64,000 bases of DNA from CAVOGJ01 sp963700865 (lineage in GTDB: Bacteria > Planctomycetota > Planctomycetia > Pirellulales > Pirellulaceae), in the NCBI GenBank assembly GCA_963700865.1, contig CAVOZC010000022.1, forward strand, positions 434,001-498,000, in the 5' to 3' direction. Under the pieces are notes generated by a model. It was not told where the DNA came from, made no database searches, and saw only the letters and a list, made by a program, of their open reading frames with translations. Positions 1 to 8,234 of the stretch are shown in pieces (the first letter of the stretch is position 1; each line of letters starts with the position of its first letter). A program made the translations under genes and the position numbers.

Positions 1-430
1 ACGATTCCGAGGTGAACGGTGGCTGCTCTGCCGGCCTCGTTGGCTCGGCGGTCGGATGCGGGATCGGCGCGTCGGTTGATCGCGAAACATGATGAGCCGC
101 GTCCTCCCGCAGGATACGCCCCAACCCGGCTTGGGCTGCCTCGCTCGGCTCGGTGAACCACGAACTGGATTCCGGCAAAGCCGGATCTTCGAGATCGCCC
201 AGCCCGAATTCAGGCCCGCCCGTGTCGGGCTGTCGGACATGGTCGGTGGGACGCGAGCGACCGTAGTCATGTGCGGGATCGACCCGAGTCTGGCGGCCTG
301 GAAGCCCGGGCGGACGTGTCGAGACATCGGGCAGCTGCGCCAGCACTGGTGGCTTACCCGAGAGCGGCAGCCCGAATTGCTTGCTTGGCCGGGGAGTCAG
401 CGATGGAGCGTCATCGGCGTGAATCATCAT
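1..430 (-). CDS. N-terminal part of an unknown Pro-rich protein (runs off the left edge)
   Basis: On the minus strand the frame is open from ATG ATG (430-425) to the window edge, about 143 codons without a stop. A GAGGAAA ribosome binding site (431-437) abuts the first ATG and is well spaced for the second, so the start is probably 427. The visible sequence is rich in Pro, Arg, Asp and Gly with no signal peptide, membrane segment or recognisable domain; it looks like a disordered N-terminal region. Codon third positions are G/C-rich as in the neighbours. It diverges from metH across a 297-base gap. Function unknown. A plus-strand frame over the same bases is judged a shadow because it has no binding site or recognisable content. 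Confidence 0.6.
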   Translation of the reverse strand, partial: MMIHADDAPSLTPRPSKQFGLPLSGKPPVLAQLPDVSTRPPGLPGRQTRVDPAHDYGRSRPTDHVRQPDTGGPEFGLGDLEDPALPESSSWFTEPSEAAQAGLGRILREDAAHHVSRSTDAPIPHPTAEPTRPAEQPPFTSES

Positions 431-610
431 TTTCCTCGGTAAGCTGAGCTTGGCAGGCGCATGTGGCACGCCCGATACGTAGACTCGGTAGGATTGGTAT
501 CGGTTGGGACTAGACCGATCTTGAGTGTCGTGCGGGTTGCGACGATCGGTTTGCCTCGGTTCGCTCCCACCAGGGACGTTTCTCAGCCACTGACGGACCG
601 CGGCCGGGTG

Positions 611-637
611 GCCCGTTGCGACTTGTGGCCAACGGGC
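611..637 (+). other. Perfect 8-bp stem-loop in the metH leader
   Basis: GCCCGTTG (611-618) is exactly complementary to CAACGGGC (630-637) with an 11-base loop. It lies about 90 bases upstream of the metH start in the 431-727 gap between two divergent genes. No T-run follows, so it is not an intrinsic terminator. I looked for cobalamin-riboswitch and SAM/SAH-riboswitch hallmark sequences in this leader and did not recognise them. The rest of the gap shows nothing else I can name. Confidence 0.35.
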
Positions 638-727
638 GGCTCCCTAATACTGGATGGGCCATTTGGTCGCAGCTACCGACAGCTTCGACCCGTTCAGACC
701 CTAACGCCTAGCTGCCCGGAAATTCGC

Positions 728-3700
728 ATGCTGCTTATGGAAACGGAAAGCACGACCCGCCTGCTGCAGGCGCTTGAGGATCGAATTCTCATTCTGGACG
801 GAGCCATGGGTACGATGGTCCAAGCGCTTCAGCTGGACGAAGCCGCGATCCGGGGCGAGGTGTTTCGCGACCATCACAAGGATCTGCAACGCTTTGTCGA
901 CGTGCTGGCTCTCAGCCAGCCGGCGGCGCTGACCGAAATTCACCGCAAATACCTGGCGGCCGGGGCCGACATTGTCACGACCAATACGTTCGGCGCGAGT
1001 GCGGTGGGGATGGAGGAGTTTGATCTGCCGCTGTCGATGGTCCGGGAAATCAATACGGCGGCCGTGCGGTGCGCTCGGCAAGCCGTGGAGGAATTCAGTA
1101 CCCCCGAGCGTCCCCGCTTCGTCGCAGGTTCGATCGGGCCCACCACCAAGCAGATGGCCATTTCGACATCGGTCGCCGATGCAGCCTCGCGCGATGTCAC
1201 ATTCGACCAGATGGTCGAATCGTACTATGGCCAGGTGGCGGCCCTCGTCGAGGCGGGTGTCGACATCCTGCTGCCGGAAACGGTCATCGACACCCTCAAC
1301 CTCAAATCGTGCCTGTATGCAATTTCCAGGTATTTCGACGAATCGGGCCACCGCGTGCCTGTCATGGTTTCCGCCACGTTCAACGAAGGCGGTGTGACAT
1401 TCGTCAGCAGTCAAAGCGTCGAGGCATTCTGGACGGCGATTAGTCATTTCCCCGTGTTGAGCGTCGGCATGAATTGCGCTTTGGGCCCTGAGCTGATGCG
1501 ACCGTATGTGGCCGAATTGGCCAGGATTGCTCCGGTCTACATCAGCTGCCATCCCAACGCTGGCCTGCCGAATGAAATGGGAGAATACGATCTGAGTCCC
1601 AAACAGATGGCGGCCGTGGTGGGGGAATTCATGCGTGAGGGTTGGGTCAACATTATTGGTGGTTGCTGTGGCACGACGCCGGAGCACATTCGCGAGATCG
1701 CCGCGATCGCCCACGAATATCGTCCCCACCAACGCCACGGCGTGGAGCCCTGGACACGTCTGAGCGGCACCCAGCCGATGACGTTGCGGCCCGAAGCCAA
1801 CTTCATGATGATCGGTGAGCGGACCAATGTGACGGGTTCGAGGCGGTTCGCCAAGCTCATCCGGAATGGAGATTTCGAAGCCGCCGTGGAGGTCGCTCGC
1901 CAGCAAGTCCAGAATGGCGCGAGCGTCATCGACGTCAACATGGACGATGCGTTACTTGACGGGGAAGCCGCCATGACGCGGTTTCTGCATCTGATTGCGG
2001 GCGAAGCCGACATCAACGCCGTGCCGGTCATGGTCGACAGTTCGAAGTGGTCTGTCATCGAAGCGGGCTTGAAATGCCTGCAAGGCAAGGGAATTGTCAA
2101 CTCCATCAGTCTTAAGGACGGGGAGGCGAACTTCCTCGATCGGGCCCGCACGATTCGCCGTTACGGAGCCGCCGTGGTAGTGATGGCGTTTGATGAATCC
2201 GGGCAGGCGGTCGAAGTCGATCACAAAGTCGCGATTTGCCGCCGCGCCTACGAATTACTCACGGAACAAGCCGGTTTTCCAGCTCAGGACATCATTTTTG
2301 ATCCGAACATCCTGACGGTCGCCACGGGGATTGAGGAGCACGACAACTATGCCGTGAATTTCATCGAAGCGACTCGGCGAATCAAACAGGTCTGCCCTGG
2401 CGCGAAAGTTTCGGGGGGAGTCAGTAATATCTCCTTCTCTTTCCGCGGCAACGATGTGGTCCGCGAGGCGATGCATTCGGCATTTCTTTACCACGCGATC
2501 GCGGCCGGCATGGACATGGGAATTGTGAACGCGGGGCAGCTGGAAATCTACGAACAGATTCCCGCCGAACTGCTCGAGCGCGTCGAAGATGTGTTGCTCA
2601 ACCGCCGCTCCGATGCCACGGAACGACTGCTCGAATTCGCGGAATCCTTCAAGGGAAGTAGTGGCAAGAAGACATCAGCCGAAGATGTACGCTGGCGTGA
2701 GCAGCCCGTGGATCAGCGGTTGCAGCACGCCCTGATCAAGGGCATCGACAAGTACATTATTGAGGACACGGAAGAGGCTCGTCAGACCTACGATCGCTGC
2801 CTGGAGATCATCGAAGGCCCCATGATGGACGGCATGTCGATTATTGGCGACTTATTCGGTGCCGGGAAGATGTTCTTGCCGCAAGTCGTCAAGTCGGCAC
2901 GTGTCATGAAAAAAGCCGTCGCCTACCTGGAACCATACATGGAGCAGGAGAAAGAGGAGGCGGGTATCGAACAGCACCAGGCGCGGGGCCGCATTGTCCT
3001 GGCCACGGTCAAGGGGGACGTGCACGATATTGGTAAAAACATCGTTGGCGTCGTTTTGGGCTGTAACAGCTATGAGGTGATTGATCTCGGAGTGATGGTG
3101 AATTGCGAGAAAATACTCGCCACGGCCGTGGAGCAGGGGGCGGACTTCGTGGGCCTGTCCGGCTTGATCACGCCCAGCCTCGATGAAATGGTGCTCGTCG
3201 CCAAGGAAATGCAGCGGCGAGGCATGAACATTCCACTGCTGATCGGTGGAGCCACCACCAGTGCCAAGCATACCGCCGTGAAAATCACGCCTCAGTATGA
3301 TCAACCCGTGGTGCATGTCCTGGATGCGTCACGTTGCGTCGGCGTGGTCGATCGGCTGCTCAACAACGACCTGCGAGCGGACTTTGTGGCGGAAAATCGC
3401 AAGTTGCAGCAGCAACTGGTGAAATCGTACGAACAACGGGACGTCAAGCTGGTCCCTTACCAGCAGGCCTGGCAACGTCGCTTTGCCACCGATTGGCAGC
3501 ACGTTTCGATCGACCGTCCCGCCTTCACCGGCTACCGTGTCCTCAAGGATATTTCGCTCGCGGAGATTGTTCCCTACATCGATTGGTCGCCGTTCTTCAT
3601 GGCCTGGGAATTGCGGGGTAAGTATCCCCGTATCTTTGAAGACAAGGTCGTGGGGGCGGCCGCTCGCGAGCTGTTTGCGGACGCACAGCTGATCCTCGCC

Positions 3701-4426
3701 AAGATCCTCCGGGAAGGCCGTCTCAAGGCCAATGCCATCTACGGTTTTTGGCCGGCCGCTTCGGATCAAGACGACGTGGTCCTCTTTGCGGATGAGCAGC
3801 GCGACCGCGAGCTCTGCCGCTTCCACATGTTACGGCAGCAGTGGGAACGGAAGGGCCAGACCGAGTTCCGGTCGCTGGCTGACTATGTGGCTCCACTTGA
3901 CAGCGGGCGGAAGGACTATGTGGGGGCCTTTGCCGTCACCGCCGGTCTGGGAGCCGATGAGCTGGCAAGTGAATATCAGTCCCAGCACGACGACGTGAAT
4001 GCCATTATGGTCAAGGCGCTGGCCGACCGGCTGGCCGAAGCGCTGGCGGAAATGATGCATCAACGGGCACGCGTCGACTGGGGGCACGGCGACGACTCCC
4101 TGACCCCGGAGGATTTGATCGCGGAAAAGTACCGTGGCATTCGTCCGGCGCACGGCTACCCGGCTTGCCCCGATCACACCGAGAAACAAACCCTGTTCGA
4201 TCTGCTCGATGCGGAGAAGAATGTGGGCATGGAATTGACGGAAAGTTTCGCGATGACTCCCGCCGCCAGCGTCAGCGGATTGTATTTTGGCCACCCACAG
4301 GCTCGTTACTTTGCGGTGGATCGCCTGGCCGAAGACCAGGTAGCGGCTTATGCCCGCCGCAAAGGCATGGCCAAGCGAGATGTCGAGCGGTGGCTGGCAC
4401 CCAACCTGGGCTACGAACCAACCTGA
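728..4426 (+). CDS. metH: Cobalamin-dependent methionine synthase MetH
   Basis: Transfers the methyl group of 5-methyltetrahydrofolate to homocysteine through a cobalamin cofactor; cytoplasmic. All four modules are visible in order: the homocysteine/zinc domain with Cys in GMNCALGP (about residue 247) and the GGCCGTT Cys pair (about 312); the folate (pterin-binding) domain starting near MMIGERTNVTGS (about 360); the B12 cap and Rossmann domains with the cobalamin-ligand motif DVHDIGKN (about 764); and the AdoMet reactivation domain with RPAHGYPACPDH (about 1139) and ESFAMTPAASVSG. At about 1233 residues it matches E. coli MetH (1227). The frame is open upstream to 461, but homology starts at METESTTR, so ATG 728 or 737 is preferred. 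No cofactor residue appears missing. Confidence 0.97.
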   Translation: MLLMETESTTRLLQALEDRILILDGAMGTMVQALQLDEAAIRGEVFRDHHKDLQRFVDVLALSQPAALTEIHRKYLAAGADIVTTNTFGASAVGMEEFDLPLSMVREINTAAVRCARQAVEEFSTPERPRFVAGSIGPTTKQMAISTSVADAASRDVTFDQMVESYYGQVAALVEAGVDILLPETVIDTLNLKSCLYAISRYFDESGHRVPVMVSATFNEGGVTFVSSQSVEAFWTAISHFPVLSVGMNCALGPELMRPYVAELARIAPVYISCHPNAGLPNEMGEYDLSPKQMAAVVGEFMREGWVNIIGGCCGTTPEHIREIAAIAHEYRPHQRHGVEPWTRLSGTQPMTLRPEANFMMIGERTNVTGSRRFAKLIRNGDFEAAVEVARQQVQNGASVIDVNMDDALLDGEAAMTRFLHLIAGEADINAVPVMVDSSKWSVIEAGLKCLQGKGIVNSISLKDGEANFLDRARTIRRYGAAVVVMAFDESGQAVEVDHKVAICRRAYELLTEQAGFPAQDIIFDPNILTVATGIEEHDNYAVNFIEATRRIKQVCPGAKVSGGVSNISFSFRGNDVVREAMHSAFLYHAIAAGMDMGIVNAGQLEIYEQIPAELLERVEDVLLNRRSDATERLLEFAESFKGSSGKKTSAEDVRWREQPVDQRLQHALIKGIDKYIIEDTEEARQTYDRCLEIIEGPMMDGMSIIGDLFGAGKMFLPQVVKSARVMKKAVAYLEPYMEQEKEEAGIEQHQARGRIVLATVKGDVHDIGKNIVGVVLGCNSYEVIDLGVMVNCEKILATAVEQGADFVGLSGLITPSLDEMVLVAKEMQRRGMNIPLLIGGATTSAKHTAVKITPQYDQPVVHVLDASRCVGVVDRLLNNDLRADFVAENRKLQQQLVKSYEQRDVKLVPYQQAWQRRFATDWQHVSIDRPAFTGYRVLKDISLAEIVPYIDWSPFFMAWELRGKYPRIFEDKVVGAAARELFADAQLILAKILREGRLKANAIYGFWPAASDQDDVVLFADEQRDRELCRFHMLRQQWERKGQTEFRSLADYVAPLDSGRKDYVGAFAVTAGLGADELASEYQSQHDDVNAIMVKALADRLAEALAEMMHQRARVDWGHGDDSLTPEDLIAEKYRGIRPAHGYPACPDHTEKQTLFDLLDAEKNVGMELTESFAMTPAASVSGLYFGHPQARYFAVDRLAEDQVAAYARRKGMAKRDVERWLAPNLGYEPT

Positions 4427-4492
4427 TACCATTGCGAACGGAAGCCCCAGACACGATTTAGACCTGGCCACGGAACCCCTGGAGCGTCCCCC

Positions 4493-4888
4493 TTGCTACA
4501 AATCCTGTGTTACCTCTGGGCCGCACCGTGGACCGCCGTCGGCGGATGCCTGGGGCTGGTCGGATTGGCCACCGGCGGGTGCGGTTTTTGCCGTCAAGGA
4601 ATTCTCGAATTTTGCGGAGGCTGGCTGCCGTGGCTGCTGCAACGGGCCCCCATCTGCGGGGGCGCCTCCGCCGTCACGTTGGGTCACGTTGTGCTCGCCC
4701 GCACGCCCCGCGACCTGGAATGGACTCGGGATCACGAGCGGGTTCACGTGTCTCAATACGAACGCTGGGGCCCGCTCTTTGTCCCGGCCTACCTGCTGGT
4801 GAGTGGGCTGATCTGGCTGCGCGGCGGCGATCCTTATCTCGACAATCCATTCGAACGGCAAGCCTATGGAGATGGTCATGCCGTGTGA
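4493..4888 (+). CDS. Small conserved membrane protein with an HERVH motif
   Basis: 131 residues starting at a TTG with GGAG at about 4480. Two hydrophobic stretches are visible, one near the N-terminus (about 5-50, rich in Cys, Gly and Trp) and one at about 92-110 (VPAYLLVSGLIWL). Between them lies RDHERVHVSQYERWG, in which HERVH fits the HExxH metal-binding pattern, and the tail carries DNPFERQAY. I recognise this arrangement as a widespread conserved hypothetical, not a characterised enzyme. Its 3' end overlaps the next gene, suggesting co-translation. A metalloprotease role is only a possibility: the motif is short and no third metal ligand can be assigned confidently. Confidence 0.7.
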   Translation: MLQILCYLWAAPWTAVGGCLGLVGLATGGCGFCRQGILEFCGGWLPWLLQRAPICGGASAVTLGHVVLARTPRDLEWTRDHERVHVSQYERWGPLFVPAYLLVSGLIWLRGGDPYLDNPFERQAYGDGHAV

Positions 4889-6134
4889 CGCGTGCTCCGC
4901 GGCCAGGGGTTTGCCACTGGGTTGGCAACGAATTTGCGTGTTCTTGTGGGCGGGTCTGGCGGCAAATGCCATCCTGGCGCAATCGCGGCCCGATCCGTTT
5001 GTCAGGGCGCGGGAGCGGCTGATCGAGCAGGACCTCCTGCCGGCCGGCATCACGGAGGGCCGAGTCCTGCAGGTCCTGCGCGACACGCCTCGACATGAAT
5101 TCGTGCCTCTTGCCCAACGCAAACTTGCCTACCTGGATATGGCACTCCCCATTGGGGATCAACAGACCATTTCGTCACCGTTCATCGTGGCCTTCATGAC
5201 CCAATCGCTCGATCCGCAGCCGACCGATCGCGTCCTTGAAATCGGAACCGGGAGCGGATACCAGGCTGCCGTCCTTAGCCCGCTCGTCGCCGAAGTGTAT
5301 TCGATCGAGATCGTCCCGACTTTGGGTCAACGGGCGGAACGGCTGCTGAAGCGGCTGAAATACGACAACGTGCATGTCCGGATCGGTGATGGATTTGCCG
5401 GGTGGCCGGATAAGGCACCGTTTGACAAGATCATCGTGACCTGCTCGCCCGAAGCGGTTCCCGAACCGCTCGTCGCCCAGCTTGGCGAGGGCGGAAGTAT
5501 GATCGTGCCGGTTGGAGAACGTTACCAACAAACGCTGTATCGATTTACGAAACAACAGGGAACCTTACAGCCCGAATCGCTGCGGCCCACCTTGTTTGTG
5601 CCGATGACGGGAGTCGCGGAAAGTCGCCGCAACGTCCAACCCGATCTCGCGGAAGTCCGCATCGTAAACGGAGACTTTGAAGACACAACCGACGACCACG
5701 ACCAGCTACCCGGCTGGTATTATCAACGCCAGGTCGACTCGGTTCGGGACGACGGGGCGCCTGAAGGTCAGGCCTACGTGCGGTTTTCGAACATCACTCC
5801 GGGACTCGCCAGTCATGCTTTGCAGGGCCTTGCCGTGGACGGGGAACGCTTTCGTGAAATCGAAGTTTCTGCCCGCGTGAAGTGGTCCCAAGTCGTCGAA
5901 GGGCCCGAGGGAGACATGTTGCCGTCGGTAGCCGTCAGCTTTTACGACACCAATCGAACGCCCCTCGGCCAGCAGTGGCTGGGGCCTTGGTCCGGCAGTG
6001 GCGACTGGTCGCGAGTTGCCCACGTTTTTCGTGTTCCCCGCAAGGCCAAGGAAGCCATTCTCCGCATTGGACTGTTCGGTGCCACGGGAGAATTCTGCGT
6101 CGACGACATCCGCCTGGTCTCCCGCCCCCGTTGA
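4878..6134 (+). CDS. pcm: Exported protein-L-isoaspartate O-methyltransferase with a C-terminal extra domain
   Basis: The N-terminal two-thirds is a PCMT methyltransferase that repairs isoaspartyl residues using AdoMet: PIGDQQTISSPFIVAFM is the substrate/AdoMet loop and VLEIGTGSGYQAAVLS the motif I. Unlike cytoplasmic Pcm, it begins with a signal-peptide-like segment (RICVFLWAGLAANAILAQS), so it probably acts in the periplasm. Roughly 150 residues follow the catalytic domain, containing a pattern (NGDFEDTTDDHDQLPGWYY, later FCVDDIRLV) typical of carbohydrate-binding-module-like beta-sandwiches. ATG 4878 is preferred over 4866 and 4872 because GGAG at 4868 is correctly spaced for it. It overlaps the preceding gene. 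Confidence 0.88.
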   Translation: MPCDACSAARGLPLGWQRICVFLWAGLAANAILAQSRPDPFVRARERLIEQDLLPAGITEGRVLQVLRDTPRHEFVPLAQRKLAYLDMALPIGDQQTISSPFIVAFMTQSLDPQPTDRVLEIGTGSGYQAAVLSPLVAEVYSIEIVPTLGQRAERLLKRLKYDNVHVRIGDGFAGWPDKAPFDKIIVTCSPEAVPEPLVAQLGEGGSMIVPVGERYQQTLYRFTKQQGTLQPESLRPTLFVPMTGVAESRRNVQPDLAEVRIVNGDFEDTTDDHDQLPGWYYQRQVDSVRDDGAPEGQAYVRFSNITPGLASHALQGLAVDGERFREIEVSARVKWSQVVEGPEGDMLPSVAVSFYDTNRTPLGQQWLGPWSGSGDWSRVAHVFRVPRKAKEAILRIGLFGATGEFCVDDIRLVSRPR

Positions 6135-6338
6135 AGCTTGAACTCCCGCCGCATCTGCGTGGCCCGAGTGGTGGCTCCCTCTTGGGCCCTACAATCCAAA
6201 AATCCACCCCAGTCTGCTTGAATTCCCTAACCGTGCAGTTATGCTATCGGAGTACGGATGGGGGTGAGCTTGGCCAATGAGCGTCCCCTTTCGAATCGCA
6301 GCATTGATATTTCAGCGTTTGAGAACGAGGAGAATCCC

Positions 6339-7418
6339 GTGAAGCATGCATTCGTTCGATGGGCAGCCATGATGGTCGTTGTCGGCCTCGGTGTCAGCAC
6401 CGCCCAGGCTGGTTGGGGTTGGTTCGGTCATGGCGGTAGTTACGGCAGCTACGGTGGCAGCTACGGTGGATAGGGCTGGGGCAGCTATGGCTGTGGCGGT
6501 TCGTACGGCGGCAGCTGGGGATCGTACGGCGGCGGCAGCTGGGGATCGTACGGCGGCAGTTGGGGAAGCTACGGCGGTGGCTATTACCGAGGGGGTCTCT
6601 ACGCGCGACACCATGCTCGACGTTATTACGCCGTTTCGTACGCCAGCTATGGCTGTGGCGGTTCGTACGGCAGTTACGGCTCGTACGGATATCGCAGCTA
6701 TCGCTATGCGCGACCGGTCACTTATGCCACGCTGGGCTGCGGCTGTGTGGGTAGCTGCTCGTGTGGTTGCTACGACGCGTGCGGTTGCTCGGTCGATGGC
6801 GGCGTTATGGACGGGACGGTAATCGAAGGGGACGCGGTCGAGAGTCCGACCATGGACGAAGGTGCCGTGATTCAAGGCGGCTGCGCCGACTGTGTCACTT
6901 CGACCGACCCATCGCTCCAGCAGGACGCGGCGTTACTGGCCGTCCAGGTTCCCGCGGAAGCCGACATTTACGTCAACGGATACAAGACGAAGAGCACGGG
7001 TGAATTCCGCCGCTTCTTGTCCTCCGGTCTGAATTCTGGCCAGGCTTACCGATACGAGGTGCGTGCTGAAGCGAATGGCATCGCACAGACCAAAGTGGTC
7101 TCGGTTCAGACAGGACAGCGGGCCGAATTGATGTTTGATTTCGCGGGTGAACCAGCAGCGGAAACGATCTTGACGCTGCATGTCCCTGAGGATGCAACCG
7201 TGACCCTGGCGGGCACGGAAACTCGGCAGACGGGGACCACACGCAAGTACAGTACCAGCCGCCTGGCTACCGGCCAGTCCTGGGACGACTACGTTGTGAG
7301 TGTAACCGTGCGGCAAAACGGACAAAGCGTCACGAAGGAGAAGCGGATTTCTCTGCAAGGCGGCCAATCCTACGAGCTGCAGGTTGACTTCCATGATGCG
7401 GCGGTCGCGGCGCGTTAG
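6339..7418 (+). CDS. Exported Gly/Ser/Tyr-rich protein with two TIGR03000 domains, interrupted by an in-frame amber codon
   Basis: Starts at GTG 6339 behind GAGGAG (6327-6332, spacing 6) with a signal peptide ending in STAQAG. Residues about 25-125 are low-complexity Gly/Ser/Tyr/Trp repeats (SYGGSYGG type), then a Cys-rich stretch (CGCVGSCSCGCYDACGC), then two tandem domains beginning near VQVPAEADIYVNG and LHVPEDATVTLAG. These are the planctomycete-specific TIGR03000 type, of unknown function and probably at the cell surface. A TAG at 6471-6473 (codon 45) interrupts the repeat, but the same frame stays open to 7418 and keeps encoding the repeat, so this is one gene. TAC to TAG (Tyr) is the simplest explanation. 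An intrinsic terminator follows at 7452. Confidence 0.8.
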
Positions 7419-7451
7419 CCGCCAGGGCGAATCCGCCTGTTGAACCTCCCA

Positions 7452-7481
7452 CCCCCGCACGAGACCGTGCGGGGGTTTTTT
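7452..7481 (+). terminator. Rho-independent terminator
   Basis: CCCCCGCAC (7452-7460) pairs perfectly with GTGCGGGGG (7467-7475) around a 6-base loop and is followed at once by six T residues (7476-7481). It ends the TIGR03000-protein transcript 34 bases past its stop codon. Confidence 0.93.
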
Positions 7482-7559
7482 GATGGGTCTTGCCAGCCTG
7501 CGGGTCAGCGAACATCCTGGAGATAGGCACCAGGGCCCGACAGAAAACGAGGCAGGCAG

Positions 7560-8234
7560 ATGACCGACGAGGTACAGGGCGACGGCGCGTGGTCACCGGG
7601 GCTGCGCGCGATCGTCAGCGTGTTGGTCACATGGCACCTGTTGGCCGTTTTTACCGCCCCTTGGGCCGACCCACCGCCTTCCACCGAATTGGCGCGGGCC
7701 GCCGCCGACTGGTTCCGTCCCTACGCTCAATTCATGTGTCTCAATAACGGGTATCGGTTCTTCGCACCCGATCCCGGGCCGAGCCATCTGATTCGTTACG
7801 AGCTGCTGGGACCGGCCGGGGTGCTTGAGGAACGGCGATTTCCCGATCCCAGCCAGCAGTGGCCGCGACTGTTTTACCACCGCCATCTGATGCTGGCGGA
7901 AATGACTCATCAAATGGCCGCGGCCGTTCCCGAAGTACCCGCCGGTACGCGTCTGGAGCAGATCATGTCCCCAAGGGAACAAGCCGAGTATCACGACCAG
8001 CAACAGCGGGCCCGAGTCATCCAGCAATCCCTTGCCAACTATCTCCTGTCCCAGCATCCAGCCGCGACCTCCGTTCGCATTTACGTTCAGACACATGCCA
8101 TACCAACTCCGTTCGACATCCAGCGCGGCATGCGGCTTACGGACGAGCGGCTGTATGAAGAGCGTCTTCTGGGCGAGTTTCGCCGCCGCGACGCGATTCC
8201 GGCAACGGCGAAAACATCTGGACGCAAATCATGA
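7560..8234 (+). CDS. Conserved planctomycete protein of unknown function, partner of the HTTM protein
   Basis: 224 residues. One likely membrane-spanning segment lies near the N-terminus (AIVSVLVTWHLLAVFTAPW), followed by a soluble domain with NNGYRFFAPDPGPSH, in which an aromatic-rich YRFFAPDP motif stands out, then FPDPSQQWPRLFYHRH and a Gln-rich helical region. The stop overlaps the start of the following gene by ATGA (8231-8234), so the pair is almost certainly co-translated. I recognise it only as a protein that tends to sit next to HTTM-domain genes in planctomycetes; its biochemical role is unknown. Confidence 0.75.
   Translation: MTDEVQGDGAWSPGLRAIVSVLVTWHLLAVFTAPWADPPPSTELARAAADWFRPYAQFMCLNNGYRFFAPDPGPSHLIRYELLGPAGVLEERRFPDPSQQWPRLFYHRHLMLAEMTHQMAAAVPEVPAGTRLEQIMSPREQAEYHDQQQRARVIQQSLANYLLSQHPAATSVRIYVQTHAIPTPFDIQRGMRLTDERLYEERLLGEFRRRDAIPATAKTSGRKS

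Noticed and set aside
89..442. Plus-strand reading frame of 117 codons
   Set aside because: It has no ribosome binding site or recognisable content; the minus strand here has a good binding site and an open frame to the edge.
431..727. Cobalamin or SAM/SAH riboswitch before metH
   Set aside because: None of the hallmark conserved sequences is present; only a simple hairpin is seen.
701..1906. Long minus-strand frame under metH
   Set aside because: Shadow of the conserved metH frame; composition is His/Arg-rich noise.
6312..6875. Minus-strand Ala/Thr/Val-rich frame
   Set aside because: Mirror of the Gly/Ser/Tyr repeat on the plus strand; low complexity.
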